This document shows positions 6,209-11,362 of a stretch of 11,362 nucleotides of DNA, piece after piece. Position 1 is the stretch's first letter. Every line of letters begins with the position of its first letter. This stretch comes from Actinobacteria bacterium UBA7422 (GTDB taxonomy: Bacteria > Actinomycetota > Actinomycetes > S36-B12): assembly GCA_002469525.1 (NCBI GenBank), contig DKME01000005.1:1-11362 (forward strand), given 5' to 3'. The notes under the pieces are model-generated. The model made no database searches and was not told the origin of the DNA. It was given only the letters and a program-made list of their open reading frames with translations. The position numbers and the translations under genes are program-made.

Positions 6209-8985
6209 TAGCGACCAGCCATAACTGAAGGTCTGATTTCCACGGCGGTCACCTTGTATTCAGGGCAGTTGGTCGCCCAGTCTGAGTTGTCCGTCGTGAT
6301 CACATTGGTGCCACTCACGGGATGGTGAAATGTCGTGTATACGACCCCTGCAGCGGTCGAGTTGGTGACACTTACCCGCAGTCGCGTCTCTCCCACCCGG
6401 CTACTCACGAGCACCCAGTCTCCGTCAGAGATTCCACGAACCTCAGCGTCGGATTCATGCATGTCCAAAATATCTTCCTGATGCCACACCGAATTAGCCG
6501 TGCGACGCGTTTGCGCCCCGACGTTGTATTGGCTCAACACCCGTCCCGTTGTGAGTAATAACGGGAATTTTCGAGTTGTGCGTTCGTCGGTGGGAACGTA
6601 TGGGGTGGTAATGAACTGCCCTTCCCCGCGGACAAATCGATCCTTGTGCATTGTGGGTGTGCCGAGCGGGTTTGCTTCGTTACAAGGCCACTGCACGCTT
6701 CCGACTTCGTCGAGGAGTGCAAAGGAGACACCGGCAAAGGTAGGCGTAATGGAAGCAATTTCATCCATGATTTCACTTGCCTGGTTGTAATGCATGTCGT
6801 AACCCAAAGCTTGTGCCAGGGCGCTGGTTACCCCCCATTCGCTCATTCCTGTGGGTGAAGGCATGACCGGGCGGACCCGGTTAATCCTGCGTTCGGCATT
6901 GGTGAACGTGCCATCTTTTTCTAGGAACGATGTTCCAGGAAGAAACACGTGTGCAAAGGCTGCTGTTTCATTGAGGAACAAGTCCTGAACGATTACGATT
7001 TCCATGGAACGCAGTGCCGACATGACGTGCTCGGTGTTCGGATCAGACTGAGCAATGTCTTCGCCTTGGATGTAAATACCCTTGAACTCGCCAGCATTTG
7101 CAGCGTCCAACATATTGGGGATTCGCATGCCCGGATCAGAACGCAGTGGTGTGCCCCACAAAGATTCAAAAGCTTCCCGGACAGTGTCATCAGAGACGTG
7201 GCGGTAGCCAGGGTATTCGTGCGGGAAGGAACCCATGTCGCACGAACCTTGAACATTGTTTTGCCCGCGTAGTGGGTTGATTCCAACACCCTGACGCCCG
7301 ATATTGCCCGTTGCCATCGCGAGGTTGGCCATTGCCATGACCATGGTGGAACCTTGGCTGTGTTCGGTGACGCCAAGTCCGTAGTAGATCGCTCCGTTGG
7401 CCGCATTCGCATACGCCCTGGCAGCGGCCCGAACTTCAAGGGCGCTGACTCCGGTTGATTCTTCCATTGCTTCGGGGCTGTTCTCTGGGAGGGAAATGAA
7501 CTTTTCCCACGCGGCAAAGGACATTGGGTCGCAGCGTTCCGCGACGAAGGCCCGATCGACCAGACCTTCTGTGACAACGACGTGCCCGAATGCATTCATC
7601 ATGGCGACGTTGGTTCCGGGCAGAAGGGGCAGGTGGAAATCAGCCTCAACGTGTGGGGAGCGAACTAACCCGATTTTCCTCGGGTCGACCACGATGAGGC
7701 CGGCGCCCTCGCGCAGACGTTTTTTCATACGGGAGGCAAAGACCGGGTGTGCATCAGTTGGATTGGCCCCAATCACCATGATCACGTCTGCGAGTGCCAC
7801 TGAGGCAAAGTCCTGTGTCCCGGCAGAAGTGCCAAAAGTCTGGTTCAGACCGTAGCCTGTTGGCGAGTGGCACACGCGTGCGCAAGTATCGACATTGTTG
7901 TTACCAAAAGCAGTGCGGATCAACTTCTGGACTACATACACTTCTTCGTTGGTGCAACGTGAAGAGGTGATTCCACCAATTGAATCAACACCGTAGGTCT
8001 CTTGGGTTTCTCGCAGCCTACGGGCTGAAAATGCAATTGCTTCATCCCATGTGACTTCTTGCCACTCTTGGTCAATCGAGTCCCGGATCATGGGTGATGT
8101 GATTCGCTCTTCATGGGTTGCATAGCCCCACGCAAAACGGCCCTTGACGCAGGAGTGGCCTTCATTCGCTCCTCCGGTCTTGTCAGGGACCATGCGAATG
8201 AGTTCGTTCCCGCGTAGCTCGGCCGTGAACGAACAGCCGACTCCGCAGTAAGCACAGGTTGTTTTCACGGACCTGGTTGGCAGTCCAATCTCGATAACTG
8301 ATTTTTCCTGCAAGGTTGACGTGGGGCAGGCCTGTACACATGCGCCACAAGACACACAATCACTTTCCAGAAATGACTGTCCGGCGCCAGCGCTCACGCG
8401 TGAATTAAAGCCACGACCTGAGATGGTTAAAGCGAATGTTCCCTGTACTTCCTCGCACGCACGGACGCATCGACTACAGGCAATGCATTTGCTGTCATCA
8501 AAAGAAAAATATGGATTTGAATCATCAGTCTCACCATCAAGGTGGTTGGAGCCTTCATAGCCGTAGCGCACGTCGCGCAGGCCCACAATTCCCGCCATGT
8601 CCTGCAATTCGCAGTCCCCGTTGGCTGGGCAGGTGAGGCAATCAAGTGGGTGGTCTGAGATGTACAACTCCATGACACCCGTGCGAATCTTGGAGACCTT
8701 TGGACTTTGGGTTGAGACTTTCATTCCGCTTTCACACGGTGTTGTGCATGAGGCCGGAGTTCCCTTGCGGCCGTCAATTTCGACAACGCAAAGGCGACAG
8801 GAACCAAATGGTTCCAAACTGTCGGTTGCACATAGTTTGGGAATGTCATTACCAATTAGAGCGGCGGCTCTCATAACCGAAGTTCCGGCGGGCACCTCAA
8901 TGCTCTGGCCGTCAATCTCAAGACTCACGACCTGTGTTGACTCTCGCGCTGGGGTTCCCAGATCCTGTTCCTGTGTCAGAGTCAT
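6208..8985 (-). CDS. fdsA: NAD+-dependent formate dehydrogenase, catalytic alpha subunit FdsA
   Basis: FdsA oxidises formate to CO2 at a bis-MGD molybdenum (or tungsten) centre and passes electrons through its iron-sulfur clusters to FdsB. It is 925 aa and has no Tat signal, so it is cytosolic. Domains in order: a [2Fe-2S] ferredoxin domain with Cys52, 63, 66 and 80; a NuoG-type His/Cys cluster site with His112, Cys116, 119 and 125; two [4Fe-4S] ferredoxin motifs, Cys167/170/173/177 and Cys210/213/216/220; the molybdopterin-oxidoreductase [4Fe-4S] site Cys244/247/251/279; the catalytic motif CARVCHSPTG with Cys372 as the metal ligand and His373 beside it; and a C-terminal MGD-binding domain (LTTGRVLSQYN, about residues 800–925). 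This is a cysteine, not selenocysteine, enzyme. The ATG overlaps the fdsB stop by 4 nt (ATGA), with GGAAGG upstream. Among relatives it matches the Rhodobacter/Cupriavidus FdsA architecture rather than membrane Fdh-N/O. Confidence 0.96.
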   Translation of the reverse strand: MTLTQEQDLGTPARESTQVVSLEIDGQSIEVPAGTSVMRAAALIGNDIPKLCATDSLEPFGSCRLCVVEIDGRKGTPASCTTPCESGMKVSTQSPKVSKIRTGVMELYISDHPLDCLTCPANGDCELQDMAGIVGLRDVRYGYEGSNHLDGETDDSNPYFSFDDSKCIACSRCVRACEEVQGTFALTISGRGFNSRVSAGAGQSFLESDCVSCGACVQACPTSTLQEKSVIEIGLPTRSVKTTCAYCGVGCSFTAELRGNELIRMVPDKTGGANEGHSCVKGRFAWGYATHEERITSPMIRDSIDQEWQEVTWDEAIAFSARRLRETQETYGVDSIGGITSSRCTNEEVYVVQKLIRTAFGNNNVDTCARVCHSPTGYGLNQTFGTSAGTQDFASVALADVIMVIGANPTDAHPVFASRMKKRLREGAGLIVVDPRKIGLVRSPHVEADFHLPLLPGTNVAMMNAFGHVVVTEGLVDRAFVAERCDPMSFAAWEKFISLPENSPEAMEESTGVSALEVRAAARAYANAANGAIYYGLGVTEHSQGSTMVMAMANLAMATGNIGRQGVGINPLRGQNNVQGSCDMGSFPHEYPGYRHVSDDTVREAFESLWGTPLRSDPGMRIPNMLDAANAGEFKGIYIQGEDIAQSDPNTEHVMSALRSMEIVIVQDLFLNETAAFAHVFLPGTSFLEKDGTFTNAERRINRVRPVMPSPTGMSEWGVTSALAQALGYDMHYNQASEIMDEIASITPTFAGVSFALLDEVGSVQWPCNEANPLGTPTMHKDRFVRGEGQFITTPYVPTDERTTRKFPLLLTTGRVLSQYNVGAQTRRTANSVWHQEDILDMHESDAEVRGISDGDWVLVSSRVGETRLRVSVTNSTAAGVVYTTFHHPVSGTNVITTDNSDWATNCPEYKVTAVEIRPSVMAGR

Positions 8986-10511
8986 GTTGTGTGCCCTTCC
9001 GGTAGGAGTCCAAAATCTTCGGGGAATTTCGTGAGTGCGCTTAGGACCGGCATTGGAGTCAATCCTCCCATGGCACAGAGGGATCCGTCGGTCATTACCT
9101 CACATAGGTCAACAAGTAAGTCTCGATTTCCGGCACGGTCTTCGCCCCGGATAATCAGATCAATAACTTCAACGCCGCGGGTTGAGCCGATTCGGCACGG
9201 TGTGCATTTTCCACAGGACTCCTCAGCACAAAACTCCATGGCAAATCGCGCTTGTTGAGCCATGTCCACGGAGTCGTCAAAAACTACGATTCCGCCGTGG
9301 CCAAGCATGGCATCAATTCCAGCCAGGGATTCGTAGTCCATGGGAACGTCGAGTTGTCCCTTGCTTAGATAAGCGCCCAATGGGCCGCCCACTTGAACAG
9401 CCCGAAGGGGTTCCCCACTTCGAGTACCCGAACCGAAATGGTCAACGAGGTGTCGTAAGGTCACGCCGAATCCCAGTTCGACGATTCCGCCTTGTGCAAT
9501 ATTTCCCGCCAGTTGGTAGACGCTGGTTCCTGTAGATTTCTCAGTTCCGAAGTCGGCGTAAGCCTCACCACCGTGGGTGAGAATATAGGGAACCGCGGCG
9601 ATGGTCATGACGTTGTTAATGACGGTTGGCTTCCCAAAAAGCCCTTCAAGGGCTGGAATCGGTGGCTTAGGACGCACCATCCCGCGTTTACCTTCAAGGC
9701 TTTCCAGCATGGCAGTCTCTTCGCCACAGACGTACGAGCCGGCACCGACCCGCACGTATGCGTCGAATGTGAATTCGGATCCTAGAATCGAATTGCCAAT
9801 CCATCCTTGCTCACGCGCAATGGTCAATGCCGCGTTCATGACCCGGATTGCATCGGGATATTCGGAGCGAATGTAAATAAAACCGACACTCGCTCCGGTT
9901 GCAATCGCGGTGATTGCCATGCCTTCAATCAGGGTAAAGGGGTCGCCTTCCATGAGCATGCGATCGGCGAAAGTTCCACTGTCGCCTTCGTCGGCATTGA
10001 TGCACAGGTATTTCACATCTGCCTCGCATTGAGCGACCGTTCGCCATTTAATCGCGGCTGGGAATCCGGCACCACCACGGCCTCGAAGGCCGGAAGTCAT
10101 AACTTGGTCGACAATTGTGTGTGGTTGGGCAACTGCATTGCGCAGGCCGGCCAAACCACCAAGTTCTACATAATCCGTTGGGTTTAAGGGATCGGAGATT
10201 CCGACCCGGGCAAATGTCAACCTATTCTGTTCCCGGATCCACGGCAAGTCCGCCGTTACACCCAGGAACTTGTGGTGGGTTCCATTTGATGCGATTGCCT
10301 GCGCCAGCGACTCGGCATCTTCAGGGAAAATCGGGCCGTAGGCGACACGCCCAAGTTCTGTTTCCACCTCGACGAGAGGCTCGAGCCACAGCATGCCTCG
10401 GCTGCCATTGCGCACAATCTGGGCATCAGGTAATGCCGCGCGGATAGTGCCGGCCACACTCTCAGAGCCGACCGACTTTGCTGAGCTGTCCACGGGAACA
10501 TAAATTTTCAC
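8982..10511 (-). CDS. fdsB: NAD+-dependent formate dehydrogenase, NADH/FMN-binding beta subunit FdsB
   Basis: FdsB is the diaphorase subunit, homologous to NuoF of complex I: it takes electrons from FdsA/FdsG clusters and reduces NAD+ through FMN. The protein is 509 aa, longer than NuoF because of an N-terminal thioredoxin-like extension of about 100 residues, as in other FdsB and HoxF proteins. Nucleotide and flavin motifs are GLRGRGGAGFP (141–151), ADEGDSGTFADR (173–184) and GAGSYVCGEETAMLESLEG (257–275). The [4Fe-4S] ligands are Cys433, 436 and 439 in ESCGKCTPCR, plus Cys479 near the end. The extension lacks the ferredoxin-like cysteines of a fused NuoE. GTG 10511 overlaps the fdsG stop by 4 nt (GTGA), implying coupled translation; I see only a weak Shine-Dalgarno. 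Confidence 0.96.
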   Translation of the reverse strand: MKIYVPVDSSAKSVGSESVAGTIRAALPDAQIVRNGSRGMLWLEPLVEVETELGRVAYGPIFPEDAESLAQAIASNGTHHKFLGVTADLPWIREQNRLTFARVGISDPLNPTDYVELGGLAGLRNAVAQPHTIVDQVMTSGLRGRGGAGFPAAIKWRTVAQCEADVKYLCINADEGDSGTFADRMLMEGDPFTLIEGMAITAIATGASVGFIYIRSEYPDAIRVMNAALTIAREQGWIGNSILGSEFTFDAYVRVGAGSYVCGEETAMLESLEGKRGMVRPKPPIPALEGLFGKPTVINNVMTIAAVPYILTHGGEAYADFGTEKSTGTSVYQLAGNIAQGGIVELGFGVTLRHLVDHFGSGTRSGEPLRAVQVGGPLGAYLSKGQLDVPMDYESLAGIDAMLGHGGIVVFDDSVDMAQQARFAMEFCAEESCGKCTPCRIGSTRGVEVIDLIIRGEDRAGNRDLLVDLCEVMTDGSLCAMGGLTPMPVLSALTKFPEDFGLLPEGHTT

Positions 10512-10960
10512 GAAGGTTCCCGTTCTAGTTGCGAAACAATTTTGTCCACCGTCGCTAGTCCAATCAGAGTTTCGCCAACAACTGCGGTCGGCCCCAATGC
10601 GCAGTTACCCATGCAGAAGACTTCGGTCGTTGCTAGTCGAGCGTCACTGTGCTCCGCTGCATAATGTTCGACTTCCGAATTAAGTGAGCGAGCTCCAACA
10701 GCCTGGCATGCTTCGCCCATGCACACGCGCACGTGGGTTCCCGTCAAGGGCTCAGTTCTAAAATCGGAATAGTAGGTGACAATTCCAAAGACCTCAGCGC
10801 GAGAAATATTGAATGCGCCCGCCACCAGGTCAATAGCTTCGGGGTGGACGAACCCGTACTGAGACTGTAGGGCTTGTAGTGCGACAAGTGGATTGCCTAG
10901 GACAACTTCCGAGTCAACAAGTGCGCTTGCCTCGGTTGACTCCCACATGATTGCTCTCAC
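10508..10960 (-). CDS. fdsG: NAD+-dependent formate dehydrogenase, gamma subunit FdsG (NuoE-like)
   Basis: FdsG is the thioredoxin-fold [2Fe-2S] subunit that, with FdsB, forms the NADH-reducing module of the enzyme. The protein is 150 aa, slightly shorter than many NuoE proteins. The four cluster ligands are Cys80 and Cys85 in VCMGEAC and Cys116 and Cys120 in FCMGNC. The helical N-terminal part carries the family segment LQSQYGFVHPEAI and AEVFGIVTYYSDF. The start is taken as GTG 10960, whose GTGA overlaps the fdhD stop by 4 nt and which has a good AAAGGTGA Shine-Dalgarno just upstream. ATG 10948, four codons in, is a possible alternative. Neighbouring fdsB and fdhD show that it belongs to a formate dehydrogenase and not to complex I. 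Confidence 0.94.
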   Translation of the reverse strand: MRAIMWESTEASALVDSEVVLGNPLVALQALQSQYGFVHPEAIDLVAGAFNISRAEVFGIVTYYSDFRTEPLTGTHVRVCMGEACQAVGARSLNSEVEHYAAEHSDARLATTEVFCMGNCALGPTAVVGETLIGLATVDKIVSQLEREPS

Positions 10961-11362
10961 ATGATCACCTTTTCCGCACCTGAATAGATATTGAATGTTC
11001 CTTCGCGAGTGAAACCAATAAGCACAAGACCATGTTCCCTGGCAAGGTCTACTGCCAAGGTGGTTGGGCCAGAAACGGCAACGATTGCAGCAACTGAAGC
11101 GGTGAGCGCCTTGTGCACTATTTCATAGGATACCCGACCGCTCACGGTCAAAATATGGTTGGTCATCGGGAAATTGCCTTCAAGGTAGGCCTTTCCCACG
11201 ACTTTGTCTACAGCATTATGTCGGCCAACATCTTCCCGTACAAAGAGAACTTCGCCCGTTTCGGTGAAGAGGGCAGCAGCGTGAAGGGAGCCGGTCTTGT
11301 CGAAGAGTTTTTGATGCTCGCGCATTGCCTCAATCATGGTTTCGCACTGGATCGCATTGAGT
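10957..11362 (-). CDS. fdhD: Formate dehydrogenase accessory sulfurtransferase FdhD (5' end outside window)
   Basis: FdhD receives sulfur from a cysteine desulfurase and passes it to the molybdenum cofactor of formate dehydrogenase, which is inactive without this step. In fds operons the same gene is often called fdsC. The visible part is the C-terminal 134 residues. The frame stays open to the right edge, with LNAIQCET before the first in-frame ATG (11337), so that ATG is internal. Family motifs are DKTGSLHAAALF, FVREDVGRHNAVDKVVG, SGRVSYEIVHKAL, AAIVAVSGPTTLAVDLA and GLVLIGFTREGTFNIYSG. The active-site CxxC loop lies in the missing N-terminal part. The TGA stop overlaps the fdsG start. Its position first among the visible genes implies that the operon promoter is beyond the window. 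Confidence 0.95.
   Translation of the reverse strand, partial: LNAIQCETMIEAMREHQKLFDKTGSLHAAALFTETGEVLFVREDVGRHNAVDKVVGKAYLEGNFPMTNHILTVSGRVSYEIVHKALTASVAAIVAVSGPTTLAVDLAREHGLVLIGFTREGTFNIYSGAEKVIM

Noticed and set aside
6993..7595. A 200-residue open frame on the minus strand inside fdsA
   Set aside because: It is in another frame of a strongly supported gene, shows no recognisable domain, and has low-complexity, Ser/Arg/Pro-rich content typical of a shadow frame.
7397..7855. A 152-residue open frame antisense to fdsA
   Set aside because: It is antisense to conserved molybdopterin-domain coding sequence, with no ribosome binding site or domain; explained by codon bias of the real gene.
8982..10960. 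NuoE/NuoF of respiratory complex I or HoxEF of an NAD-reducing hydrogenase
   Set aside because: The adjacent large subunit has the formate dehydrogenase CARVCHSPT active site, and fdhD and fdsD flank the set; no other nuo or hox genes are present.
1..11362. CRISPR, tRNA/rRNA, insertion sequence, prophage, toxin–antitoxin or defence genes
   Set aside because: I looked on both strands for repeat arrays, terminal inverted repeats, transposase or integrase motifs and tRNA-like folds and saw none; almost all of the DNA is accounted for by metabolic and tRNA-modification genes.

Overview
The window looks like part of a chromosome from an actinobacterium of medium GC content. The evidence is the order miaB–miaA–(two genes)–dapF on the plus strand, a neighbourhood I recall as typical of Actinobacteria, together with frequent GTG starts, weak or absent Shine-Dalgarno sites at several genes, and actinobacterial-looking protein sequences. 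Codon GC appears moderate, nearer the low-GC aquatic actinobacterial groups than Streptomyces or Mycobacterium. That placement is inference; no rRNA or marker gene here settles it. Gene density is very high: no stretch over 100 bases lacks a gene, and I see no tRNA, rRNA, CRISPR array, insertion sequence or phage gene.

Left part (1–4733). miaB (5' end cut off by the window) and miaA form a plus-strand pair for tRNA A37 modification: MiaA prenylates and MiaB then methylthiolates. miaA overlaps tail to tail with a minus-strand PIG-L/LmbE-type zinc deacetylase gene. That gene shares a 31-bp divergent start region with a plus-strand GT4 glycosyltransferase gene, which is followed after 9 bp by dapF (diaminopimelate epimerase, for lysine and peptidoglycan precursors). 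A GT4 enzyme next to a PIG-L deacetylase is the enzyme combination used for mycothiol/bacillithiol-type and GlcNAc-lipid pathways, but the substrate here is unknown.

Right part (4730–11362, all minus strand). Read in transcription order from the right edge: fdhD (5' end outside the window), fdsG, fdsB, fdsA, fdsD, a small PF13769-like protein, then a homocysteine/betaine-homocysteine S-methyltransferase-like gene. The first six overlap one another by 1–23 nt and must be one operon. It encodes a soluble molybdenum (or tungsten), flavin and iron-sulfur formate dehydrogenase that reduces NAD+, with its sulfurtransferase maturation factor. The methyltransferase gene lies 68 bp further downstream, behind a possible weak terminator and promoter, and has its own strong Shine-Dalgarno site.

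Together the right half suggests one-carbon metabolism: methyl groups moved to homocysteine or lost from methylated compounds, with formate oxidised to CO2 to yield NADH. The small PF13769-like gene is the least understood part, because relatives occur beside methyltransferase/C1 genes in other bacteria but have no established function. I find no clearly new defence or mobile system. The most worthwhile leads are the PF13769-like protein coupled to a formate dehydrogenase operon, the GT4/PIG-L pair inside the miaA–dapF neighbourhood, and a likely terminator for miaBA hidden inside the coding sequence of the convergent gene.
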